This document shows positions 10,134 through 20,281 of a DNA stretch of 33,385 nucleotides, piece by piece. The translations under genes were made by a program, and so were the position numbers. Below the pieces are notes generated by a model. It was not told the DNA's origin, did not search any database, and saw only the letters and a list, made by a program, of their open reading frames with translations. This DNA comes from Asterionellopsis glacialis (lineage: Eukaryota > Bacillariophyta > Plagiogrammaphyceae > Rhaphoneidales > Asterionellopsidaceae). The first letter of the stretch is position 1, and every line of letters starts with the position of its first letter. The stretch is from positions 1 to 33,385 of the forward strand of contig WKLE02004922.1 in NCBI GenBank assembly GCA_014885115.2. The letters run 5' to 3'.

Positions 10134-11808
10134 TTATCTAAAGTGGGGATCCCATACCCATAAATTTGTCATATACTTTTCACCTTGAATGACAGGTAAT
10201 GCAGCATGTTGCGATCGTTCATCAGGATTTCCATCTGGAAGCAATGAATAAAACAATACAGCCTTTCCCTTTTGTGGTTTGACTTTCAACTGGTTACGTG
10301 TTTCAGCGTTTAACCATCGTGGGAACGATGTTTCACCACCTTGTTCGACATCATTTAAATATAAAATCAATGTTGCGTATCTCATAGCCTGTGTCCTATA
10401 GATATCAACAGGTGTCATAAAGTCATGATGTGGTGTATCTGTAATTGGTTCACGAGTGAGTGAGCAACGTAGGCAAATAATTGCTGTTGTGAGATCTCCC
10501 AAAAAGTGGTGAACATAAGAAAAATCAACACCCAAGAATAGAGAGAAAACAAAAGATACTACACACTCCAAATAGATTATTTGTTCAAACAAACTTACAT
10601 TGTTGTCCAACATCATAATGAACTAGTTGCAAGTCTTCTGCAATACTACGAGAATTGCCCAAATCTGGATGTTCGTCAGGTGTGCGTCTACGTAACAGAG
10701 CTTCATCGATTTCTAATAAATCTGCGGCTCTTCTATAAATAGAATCAATAATGGGAGATTTTTCACGATAAACCCATGTATTTTTCGATGTACGTGTCGA
10801 ATCATCCGTCCTTGATTCTCCCGATCCTGCTTTTGTCGTCGATGTGGATAATGTCATACCACGTGCTAATTCAACTAAATGGTCAGCCTCCACTTCCGAT
10901 AAAAAGTTTTGTATTTCAAAGACACGTGGCGAACATGACAGTGTTGTTAATGTCATATTCAAAACATCATTCTCGTCACGGTATTTGGATAATTGACGTG
11001 CAGATGTTTTTGTCCCCGTGTCCTTCAATGGTTGTAATTCTTCCATTGTAGGAAAGTTGACAAAATGTGTTTCTTGTGTCGGAACAACATGAGTTTGTCC
11101 AATATAATCGGCACTCCATAAAGGATAAGATACAGGTTTTTGATTTGGGTATAATGAAATCCAATCACGATTTGTCACTTTTTTGTAGTCTTCAGCAAAT
11201 TTCAAATTATTCTTTTGTATCTTGTAGGCTTCTAATTGTTGTGAAGTTAATGTATGTACTAAATCCTCTTCTCTGTAATTCGCATAGGGATCGTACGTCA
11301 TGATGAATACATTGCGTTGGACAGTCCACTGATGCAATACTTTTGTAGGTTCCTTGAAGGGTGTAATATAAAAATGATGTCCAGGAAAGGTCCCTGTACT
11401 GGAGGCTTGAAAGGGACCCATATCCGCTAAATAGGTCCCATCCCTGCCTGTTCCATCAGCATCCCAATACATGCGTACTGGATTAGGTGATAAATTGATA
11501 AATTTTCCAAAATGCCCCGTAAACGAGGGTTGTTTAGCAACTTTTGATCCTGGTGTGGCATTGTAAAAGGTTGCCACATCCGGTGTCACATAGGCATAAA
11601 AGGTTTCATTACTGCCGTCCACAGTAACAGGTTGCAAGTGGTTACACGAATCAGATCCTTCACTCCAAACACATGTCTGTTGCTGTTCTTCTTCAACAGC
11701 TAATGTTGGTGTTATTGCACAAAACAAGAAAGAAAGGATCCATAATGCACCTACAAACCAGACATGACCAAACGGCAAGAATTCTTTTTTGTTGGTTCCA
11801 CGCATCAT
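10134..11808 (-). CDS. Prolyl 4-hydroxylase (2-oxoglutarate/Fe(II) dioxygenase), membrane-anchored
   Basis: Hydroxylates proline in target proteins using O2, 2-oxoglutarate and Fe(II). Exons on the minus strand are 11808-10599 and 10438-10134, with a 160-bp intron (GTAAGT...CAG); 504 aa. The junction codon makes Tyr404 of YTPHHD, giving iron ligands His407 and Asp409 and, distally, His481, with Lys491 for 2-oxoglutarate. The His-Lys spacing of ten matches animal collagen P4H. Family segments LVHYDVGQ, YLNDVEQGGETSFP and KGKAVLFYSLLPDG are intact. Residues about 15-37 form a signal anchor, so the catalytic part probably faces the ER/Golgi lumen. Between anchor and catalytic domain (about 98-172) is a segment with the layout FINLSPNPVRMYW...TFPGHHFYI, resembling the VHL beta domain; this is a weaker, inferred call. 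Confidence 0.92.
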
Positions 11809-12379
11809 TGAATGGAATGGCTACCGTGCAGACAATCAATACTTCTATAAACTTCTTTCACACGAGTTTTCCAAACACAGTCGACTTGAGACCACAGATG
11901 GTATTTGCAATTAGGTTAATTGACGACGAATGGGTGTGTCCTCCCTCGGCGGTGGCGGTGGGTCTCGTTGTGATGGTTGTGTCGATCTGCGACAGGGTTG
12001 AGCGGTCATTTCTTGAGAAACATAAAAAAGATCTCAGTATGTTGTATTCATATGAAAATTCAGAGGAGTGTCTCCTCTATCGGAAGGGAGCACAAGAGAC
12101 GTATTCAGCAGCAAATTTTGCTCCAGAATAATCGCGGGAACTAAAAGCCGTATGCAAGTACGCTGAGGAGTGTCTCCTATCGGAAGAGCCAAGATATCTT
12201 CTGGTGCAAGACACAGGAGTAGATGTAACTTTTGAAAATTCCCCGGAAAGATACAGTACAAAAACACGTACTATCAGTGCCTGACTAAGATGGACACCCA
12301 ATAAGCAAAAAGGAACAATCAACGTCCATCTGTCTCTTTAACGACGACAACAACAACGACGACAACAATACACAGCAAC
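11809..12379. promoter_or_regulatory. Divergent promoter region between P4H and lumen protein gene
   Basis: Contains two copies of GAGGAGTGTCTCCT followed by ATCGGAAG (see the repeat entry) and an ACG/ACA-rich tract at 12341-12378 directly before the downstream ATG, probably 5' UTR. A plus-strand open frame overlapping 11673-12131 is not supported by any similarity. Confidence 0.5.
12063..12186 (+). repeat. Duplicated palindromic element in a divergent promoter
   Basis: GAGGAGTGTCTCCT occurs at 12063-12076 and again at 12165-12178. Each is followed by ATCGGAAG (12079-12086 and 12179-12186), the first copy having two extra bases between. The core GGAG-TGT-CTCC is an inverted repeat. The copies lie 102 bp apart on the same strand. 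Confidence 0.75.
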
Positions 12380-13348
12380 ATGATCATGATGAATTTCAAG
12401 TATGAAAAGATATCAATGTTGCTACGTATAATGAAGATCCGCTATAGTGTACTTTTCGGGATGATTGTATGTATCTTATCTTTCAAAAATGCTGGTGTAG
12501 CTGGATTCGCTCCATTCGTCTTGCCACAACAATATCATCATCATCAAAGGCAACACCAGCAACGACATCAACATTACTTGTTGTCTCACAAGTCCCAAAA
12601 TGAGAATCACGATGATTTTCTAATTAATCACAAGAATGACAAGAGACGAACATTCTTGACAACCATCATATCTGGAATGAGTATAATGACGACAAATCCA
12701 TCATTTGCAAATGCCTTGCCGTTGTTTGGAACGAATGATAGTGATAGAAGACAACTTGAATTATGTATAGTATCATTATTACGATTACAATACTTTGCTG
12801 AATCGGTCAAACAACAACTTATCGATACCATGCAAGATGCAGAAGAAAATAAAAAAACATACTTAGAAACAAGATTAGGTGCCAAGGCTGTCTTGACCAA
12901 AAAGATTGGTGGTGGTGCTACATCACGTGTCTATACTCTGGCAACCTTGCAATTACGTGGATGTTTAGATGATTTGCTATATTATGCGAAAAAGCAAGGC
13001 AAAAACGCAAGAAAGGAAGCGGAAAATTACAAGGATGATATTATTGATTCCTTGGCTGCCATTGTGGAATTTGATGGATTAGAATCCACACAAGATCCAT
13101 CTCCAAGATCCACATTAATGTTATCTCAATATTCACCGGCAAAAGCTATATTTGTTAAACGCATGTTATCAGAACGCTTAATTCCTACCATTCAAAGTCT
13201 TATTGATTTATATGGACCAACTGTACGTGACGTGTGTAAAACATACGTCAAAGATACATATCCAAATGAAATTCCTAAAAAGAAAGAAGTCGTAATACCT
13301 GCTCAAGCTACTTCTTCAACTGAAAATGCCAACAATGCATCATCATAA
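12380..13348 (+). CDS. Predicted Tat-dependent thylakoid lumen protein, unknown function
   Basis: A single-exon 322-aa protein whose N-terminus reads as a three-part targeting signal. A hydrophobic ER-type signal peptide (from about Met18, VLFGMIVCILSF) ends in AGFAPF with Phe43 at the predicted cleavage site, as in the ASAFAP motif of diatom plastid proteins. A His/Gln-rich transit-like stretch follows. Then comes a twin-arginine signal KRRTFL (88-93) with a hydrophobic stretch and an AxA-type site ending FANA (109-112). The mature part (about 113-322) is helical and rich in Lys, with LLRLQYFAESVKQQL and a later LYGPTVRDVCKTYV. It may be a helical-bundle lumen protein, but I cannot assign it to PsbQ or another named family. 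The role is unknown. The first ATG was chosen; Met18 is an alternative. Confidence 0.75.
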   Translation: MIMMNFKYEKISMLLRIMKIRYSVLFGMIVCILSFKNAGVAGFAPFVLPQQYHHHQRQHQQRHQHYLLSHKSQNENHDDFLINHKNDKRRTFLTTIISGMSIMTTNPSFANALPLFGTNDSDRRQLELCIVSLLRLQYFAESVKQQLIDTMQDAEENKKTYLETRLGAKAVLTKKIGGGATSRVYTLATLQLRGCLDDLLYYAKKQGKNARKEAENYKDDIIDSLAAIVEFDGLESTQDPSPRSTLMLSQYSPAKAIFVKRMLSERLIPTIQSLIDLYGPTVRDVCKTYVKDTYPNEIPKKKEVVIPAQATSSTENANNASS

Positions 13349-13434
13349 TCGTATAAAATAAAAAAAGAATTCAAATTTAAAGGGAAAAAAATTGTTTTTG
13401 TGTACTGTATATTCTTTTATTTTAAAAATGTAAA

Positions 13435-16400
13435 TTATGTGGCAGTTTGTTTTCTTGTTCGTCGTTGGTGCCATACTTTTTCCCACCAATGCTTGCCATC
13501 TAGTATATCACCAATTTCTTGTAATTTGACTTGTTGTTCTGGTTCTTGTAAGTATGACTCACATATGCCAAACATTTCATTTAATAATTCAGGATCTGTC
13601 ACATCAATAGGGAAATCATCTGGCATACCCAATACTGGATTTAATCGGTAATATCTTGTTTTACTCAAGGTGGATCGTCGTCCACCTAATCGTGCTGTCC
13701 CACCCTCACCAAACACATCTTCCAATACATGATGGACTTGTTCACTATCCGTGGCACTATTGACAATTTGACCTATAATACCATCCCACCCAAACTTGGG
13801 ATTTGACTTTTCTTCCATAAAACCACCTGTACCACATGATACAACCATTTCAATGGGAACATCCGGAAACAAGGTACGTGCTTCGTGTATCGCAATAGCA
13901 GTTGGGTTGCTTGCTACCACAGCACCATCACAATAAATTTCACCACCCATGGATACAGGTTTGAACACAGTTGGTGCAGCTGTGGATGCACGAAGTCCTA
14001 TCCGTTGAAGTACTCGGAAGGAACCTGGATGTCGTGAACCTTGTCCTGATTTTAATCCCGGCATGGAGGGTTCTCGTTTTGTTGATTTGTTGTTTGGAAA
14101 ACTAGTTGAGGGGATAGGGAGACCCAATTCAGTCCTGGCAGCATTTGGATCCATAACAAATGGATCAGGGAACTCATCACTTGCATAATTGTAGTTTCGG
14201 AATAGAGTAATATGTGTTGGTGTAGATGACATTTTAGACGATACAGCAAATACAAATGGTACAGCAGGATCAGCTCGACTATCCAGCATGGACCAATCTC
14301 CTAAAACTTCTTTCATAATGTCAGTAAAATGAGCTTCATCATACGTGGCTGTTGTGAAGAGAAGCATAGGGGTACTAAGTGCTGATTTGACAAAGATCTT
14401 TGCAATAAGCTCATTGTACCGTTGTTTGGTCAGTTTGGCACTTTCTTTCCGTAACCCTGTCAAGAATGCAATAATTGCCCCGGTAGATGTTCCTGCAATA
14501 ATATCAAAAGAGTCACAAACTTCAATCCCGCCCATGGATTCTACAAGAGAAATAAGAGATGCAACAGCAACAATACCTCTAGAACCACCCCCATCTAGGC
14601 AAAGGATACGAAGACCTTTTTGTCCTGGAACCTTTGGAACCCATTGGTTGTATCCTGACGTAATTTGATAAAGAAAAAATAACAAAAGATGAGCAAGGAG
14701 GAAGCTTTATTTGCAGTATACCGTACACAGGATCACTGTACACAATCGCAAAACAATGACTCACCAATTGCAGCAAGTAACTGATTAGCAGTTCCTTGGA
14801 TTTTGCCACCAAGGTCGTCACTAATGGAGGTTGCTGAAATAAATGGTCTGGTATGGCTGTGGCGGAAGACCTTTTTCACAACTTCAAGTGGGTACCGAAG
14901 CCACCGACGTGTTTTTTGTATCCTAGCGTATGAGGAACACGCCAGAACTGTCTCCGTCAAGTCGGGAGCTGTCCGCAGCGTTTGTACAGCAACATCACTA
15001 GTTACAGCCATGGCCAGTAAGAGTTGGAGAACATAAAGCTTACAACGTCGACGCGCCTCTATAGAATGACAAAAAAAAAGCAGTTGTTGCTGTGTAAGCT
15101 GCCGCCACGGGAGACTGCAGATGATTTACACTGCCAACATACTTCAACCTATATGCACGTACCTTTTCTATTTCCCCGATCCATGAGTATGCGGTTGTCA
15201 CGACCTCGTACCTTATCAAATTTAGCTTTGATTCGACTACGGCGACTTGTCATACGCTTGTAAATATTTTCTGTATCTGTGATGTGACGCAATATAGTTA
15301 CAAAGTCCTCCATGACAGAGTGTCCGTTGTTCGTATCTGTAGTGGCATCCACTCGAAGGATATCATCTGTAATAACTGCAGACAACTCCGGTGACAGAGC
15401 GCACAGATCCCGTAACGTACGACTTGCTGTGCATGCAACCATCAATGATTCATCAAATTCTCGTGCCATCATCAAAAAGTCTTCCTCGTCGTATATTTCT
15501 TCACCCTTATCACGGATGAAACGTGCCCCATCTTGCACGCATTGTAAGAGAGGTAAAACTCCACCATTTTCTTCACAAAAAACACGCCATTGCCATGGTT
15601 CATTAATATTAGCTGCTATTGAGACAGCTAAATTGCGCATATCTCGACCAATACGCCCAGTGTAATGCTCAGGTCTACTCAATGGCATGCCTGTATCTAT
15701 TTCTCTAGGTTTTGTGGGAGTAAATGGAATGCTAGTTGTACCACCATCGGTCGATACTTGTCTTGAACGGAACAATTTTGATCGTTTGGCCTTAATTTGA
15801 TCCTCGGCATCGGTTGTTAGAATGGATTTTGTTTGGTTGATAAGAGCCGTATACAAGGAACTCAATGGTAATATTTCCATTTCATCTTCATTGATAGGTC
15901 CCGTCAAAGGTGTAACAGATGCATCAAGTTCACGACAAGCTTCTCTGTCCATAATAACAGCTTCCTTTTCTTTTGGTATTTGTTTCTTACGAATTATTTT
16001 GGAAACTAGTGTCATATTTTCTGTTCCTGCCTCTTGTTGCTTGGATAGGTTTCTTCGTTCAGTTTCGTTGTAACCAAGACGACGCAAATTTTCTTCTTCT
16101 TCAAATTGACGCTTGAGTAAGTATGACCCAAATGTTGAAGCAGTTCTCCATGCTGCACTATCAAGATTGCCAGATGATAAAAAATTTGGTGAAGAAGAGT
16201 CTTCCTGGGAATTTAAAGAGGACGCATCAACATGATTGGAAGTTTCGATCTTTTCTTTTGATGTATCTGAAGAAGTAGCTGACATGAACCAGCCCCTAGT
16301 AGGGATTATTTTGTGATGTCTTATCGGTCCGAGAAATGCAAAAATAGATTGACATAATGTCGATGAAATAATTGATATTATGATGAGACGCTTCCAGAAT

Positions 16401-16486
16401 GAATAATTTGGTGCCGAAAATTTTCCTGTCGATGACACATGTATCGACCTGAGTTCCTTCTCATGGTTTTGGTGTCCTGACACCAT
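13435..16486 (-). CDS. Patatin-like phospholipase with ARM-like N-terminal region (three exons)
   Basis: A lipid acyl hydrolase with the patatin Ser-Asp dyad. Minus-strand exons: 16486-15163, 15058-14765, 14654-13435; introns 104 and 110 bp with GTACGT/TAG and GTGAGT/CAG borders. All phases match, giving 945 aa. The catalytic part has the oxyanion loop DGGGSRG (560-566), the nucleophile elbow GTSTG (Ser596) and DGA (Asp782). The upstream half has helical segments such as ENGGVLPLLQCVQ and LMVACTASRTLRDLCALSPEL that look like ARM/HEAT repeats, as in the plant PLA-I/iPLA2-gamma type. Residues about 31-52 are hydrophobic and end near SIFAFLGP, possibly a signal or plastid leader, but the preceding 30 hydrophilic residues are long for that, so a type II membrane anchor is also possible. 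The substrate is unknown. Confidence 0.9.
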
Positions 16487-17263
16487 CCGAGTCTTTGAAC
16501 GGGAAACACAAAGCGAAGTGGAGGGTTTCAGGTGGTGTGTACAATACCCGAGATGTAAGCGATATTGTTCTGAAAGGAAGCAAGAACTTCTTCTGAGAAC
16601 GAAGTGTCAATCACACACAGAGTGTCACGAAGTTGAGTTTTCTGTGTTGCTCTGTATCGTGTTTTGAGTTTTGGGTTGCTTTTTTGTTTCGTCGGCTTCT
16701 CGAGTTCGTGAAGAAAAGCCAGCAACGGAGGCGCGAAAGGTCAAAGGAGCGAAGATTCTGAGTTTTTGGGATGCGATGATGTCACTCTATCACCCCGACC
16801 AATGCACGTAGAACAGTACCACATCTTACGTGATATTGTTACAAGTATACTCTCTACAGGGAGTAATTCAAATTCCTAGAGATTGTACCTGGTAGTGAGC
16901 GACCCGGAATGTGAACACCCCTATTCTAACAAAAGGATACACAAAAAATGTTTGATTATGAGGAGTGAAAAGATTTGTGCCTCGCATTTGTTGGCGGTTG
17001 CAAAGTTGGGTTTCTGATCTTCTTGTTTTTGTCGTACAAGCGATACCTACACATTGTACCTTGTACAGCTTTTTATTACTATGCAGCGCAGACTTTTTTG
17101 GTTAGGGGGAAGATACCGGGGAGCACATCGTGGTGCCTCCATCGGTCGGTCCCGATCTCTTCCTTTACCATAGGAGGCTGACTTCACAACAGATAACAGC
17201 GACAATCCTTAAAGCATTTGGTTAGTACCCGTCTCTTCACTGAAATATCAAACTCATTACAAT
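16487..17263. promoter_or_regulatory. Divergent intergenic region upstream of phospholipase and small membrane protein genes
   Basis: A 777-bp gap with both promoters by position. The open frames (for example the minus-strand one at 16528-16725) show no family similarity or leader. No repeat of note was recognised. Confidence 0.4.
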
Positions 17264-17977
17264 ATGTCGGCCCAGCAAGGAAATATCTTTCTGACAACAG
17301 AGAATTTGGCATTCTCTTTGCCGCTGATTGCTGTATGCACAACTTATGTACGTACCCGGACCAGCAAGTTTCAGAGGAGATCTTTTACAGTTGTCGTTAC
17401 CCACGTTGCAAGTTTATTTTACTTCAGAATCCCACCATATTTAAGCTAATTGGAGAAGTTGAAAGTTAGAATTTGTGTACTGGCGCCATAAAATCTATCC
17501 ATGGCAAGATCTATTTGGCAGCGAAAAAAGTTCTTGCATCCAGTTGTTTGGATCTTTCGAAGATCAGTCCACTCCACGGTTGGCGGGTATTGTGAAGTCT
17601 CACTTTGTTTCTATTCTTTTTCATTATTTCTGACGTAGGCTTACTTCAAATACATACCGTTGAAATATGGTGTACCTATCCTAGGAGGTTTGTTGGTTAT
17701 CTTTCAGATATCTCAAAAGTTGAAAGCTCGAAAGGCAGAAAAGTTGCAAAATTTAGATGAAAGTATGGTAAAAGATTTGGTGGGCGATGACGACCAGGCT
17801 TCCAAAAAGAAGTTAACAAAAGCTCAAAAGGCTGAACAGAAAAAGAAGCAACAGTTAGCACAGCGTCTCAAGGCTGAACAGAAGGCTGCAAATAATGCAA
17901 CTCAAGACGATGACGATGATGAGGACGATGATGCCCTTCGCAACTTTGCCAAAGGTGGAAAAGCAAAGAGAAAGTAA
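17264..17977 (+). CDS. Small two-helix membrane protein with Lys-rich/acidic tail, unknown
   Basis: I infer two exons, 17264-17347 and 17639-17977 (140 aa). The second exon is certain to be preceded by an intron end: an in-frame TAG sits directly before its first codon and reads as an acceptor (TTTCTGACGTAG). The first exon starts at ATG 17264 (MSAQQGN) and ends at a GTACGT donor in the right phase; a GTATGC donor 15 bp earlier would also be in phase. The product would have one hydrophobic helix from exon 1, a second from exon 2 (YGVPILGGLLVIFQIS), then a Lys/Gln-rich coiled-coil-like stretch and an Asp/Glu run before a basic end. The layout suggests an ER or organelle membrane protein with a cytosolic tail. 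I do not recognise the family. Confidence 0.5.
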
Positions 17978-18709
17978 ATAGCATTAGATACAGATACTTG
18001 AAGATCAGAATACTGTCGTTTGTGGACAATTGCAAAAAATTTCTCATAAATCTATGCGACATACATGGAACATTATAATTTTCTTATTTTTAAAAATAGA
18101 GGATACAAATTCAAATATAAATTCAAAATCTCATTGCAGGCGTCGAGATTCGCAGAATTTATGGAGCATCTCGTGAAAGTGTCTCCTATTTCTATCTCCG
18201 TCCATTTTTGCGTGCTCTTTTAGACAAACTGTAAAGATGATTTCAAAGACAAACTGCTTGTTGACTGTTGACAGGACCTCTCGTCTAGTTGAGACCCAAG
18301 ATACCGCCATGACGCAGACAGTACAGGTACCAGGTACCGGTGGGACCCTCTAAACATACACAGGTACACACAGATACAGAGTCAAGAGACGAAGACCCTG
18401 CGATTGATTAATAACGTATGTCCGTCGTACGCTCGTTGTGAGGATGGCCAACTTTATGACCGTTGCATTCAGTACCACAGATTCTACGTTTTATATTCTA
18501 TGTCCATAATAATATCAATTATGATTCTATCGATTCAGACAAAAACAGAAACATTTCTCAATCTTTCTCGTCGGTTTTTCTCACGAAAAAAATAAAACAT
18601 TAGGTCGTGGGCAGGCTGACAACATCAATCATCGTGACAAACCTGTCTCTTGAAAGATCATCATTCAATTTTTAACAGTGAGCGCAAATATAGTATTTAA
18701 CCTGTAACA
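17978..18709 (+). other. Intergenic region before the KOW/AAA+ gene
   Basis: A 732-bp gap. It contains a cluster of GGTACC/AGGTAC motifs at about 18320-18376. No ATG-initiated frame with any similarity was found. It should include the promoter of the gene starting at 18710. Confidence 0.4.
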
Positions 18710-20281
18710 ATGGGGGAGGAAACATTATCTATCGATCCGGGTACCTGGATCATGGTTATCAGTGGGAAGTACAAGGGCTGTAGTGGTCATGTTGTTCGAT
18801 GTACGTCTCAGAGGGCGTGGATTAAACTATTCAGTTTGAAAGAAAATCCCACAGTTTGCTTGGCGAAAAAAAGTTTTGTAATCGCATCGCAGCCCTGTGT
18901 AAGCTCTGATGAAGTCCCGTGTCTTGCTACAGAGAACAACGCTAAACAACCCCTCAAAATCCCACACTCACAACCGACTATGCCAAAACTAAGTGTTGGG
19001 GCTTTTGTGCTTGTAATGGAAGGTCAATACCAAGGTAAATTTGGTATTATTGTGAAAGATACTCCAAATATGGCTTACACTCAAATCGATGGTCTGGACA
19101 ACCCAGTCTTAATCAGTAAAAACAAAATGGAAGTAGTTACTTCAAGTCCTAAAGAGAAAGTTCCATTTATTTCACCACCGTGTTCAAAAAAATGCACAGC
19201 GTCCGGAGAAAAAGTAGTACCGCCAAGTGAGCTAAGGCCTCGGAAAATTACATTTGGTGAAGCAGGCTCTGGAGAAGATGATAAATCAGAAAAGTATGGA
19301 ATTAATGTAAAAAGGGTTGGTAATTTTATTGCCTCGGGTATAGGCATCATTGCAATATTGCTAGCCGTTTTCTACGGCAACCAAACGGGCGATCGATCAT
19401 GGGACAACAGAAGGGAAACTATGTTGAAAACTTGGCTAAAAGCAACATCAGGAAATCATTTGTGCGATCTTATTTTGCCACCTTATACAACAGATACATA
19501 TCTAACAAAAAAGATTGTGGGTCAGGACAGAGCTGTTCAAGCTATTTCTGATGCTCTGGATGCTTGGCAATTCGTTTATAACCAACATACACGCCCTCTG
19601 ATTATGCTCTTTGCCGGCTCAAGTCAAACGCAAAAACTTGAAGCAGGAAAGCATGTTGCTAACCTTGTCTTTTCACATTGTCCAGATAAGAACTGGATTT
19701 TGATGAAAACAGGAAAAGTACCTGATGGACTTCTCATTTTACAGGGGCGAACATTTTCCAAAAACTTGGGGCGTGAAGATCTCCAAAGGCGGATCGTTGA
19801 TCATGTTCGTGATCGGGGGAAATTCGGGTCCGTTGTTCTAATCAATGAAGTAGAAAAAATTGATAGATCACTTTTCAAACAGTTATATGAAGCATTGAAC
19901 AGACCCAAAGCTGTCCTGTCGTACGGCAGAAGCGACACTAACAACCAAATCCAAACAAGTTGTAGTAAAGTCATCTTCATTTTTACTACTAATATAGGTC
20001 AGAAAAGCATTCGAGCTGCGAAAAAACTAGGCGAAATACCAAAAGTCAGCCTTGATTTAGCCATTGAGGAAGAGTTTGCTGCCGAAGTCGGAATACACGA
20101 TATGACAAAGGTGAGTATCTCCAACTTAGTGGCAGTACCTTTTTCTCTTTTTACGCTTTGAAAACTGAACTCGCTTGCTTCATTCTATCATTTTAACACC
20201 ATTCTGCAGAGTTATTTTACTGTAGTACCATTCAGTGAGCAGGAATATGCTGATATTGGTGAAAACTTTAAAGTTTTATAG
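18710..20281 (+). CDS. KOW-domain membrane protein with degenerate AAA+ (ClpB/torsin-like) domain
   Basis: Two exons, 18710-20110 and 20210-20281, with a GTGAGT/GCAG intron of 99 bp; 490 aa. Domain order: two KOW-like modules (about 11-55, VISGKYKGCSGHVV; and 96-145, VMEGQYQGKFGIIV), a linker, a transmembrane helix (about 207-223), then an AAA+ domain (about 245-490) starting KIVGQDRAVQAISDAL, as in Clp/torsin proteins. The nucleotide site is altered. The P-loop reads GSSQTQKL (303-310), keeping Lys309 but losing the last glycine and the Ser/Thr. Walker B ends LINE, with Asn379 where Asp is expected. The sensor-1 Asn in FTTNIG is kept. It is probably a pseudo-ATPase. The topology recalls torsin activators such as LAP1, but this is inference. 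A further 3' exon is possible because the AAA+ lid looks short. Confidence 0.8.

Noticed and set aside
11673..12131. 152-residue plus-strand open frame overlapping the P4H 5' end
   Set aside because: Overlaps a well-supported gene on the other strand and shows no domain, leader or similarity.
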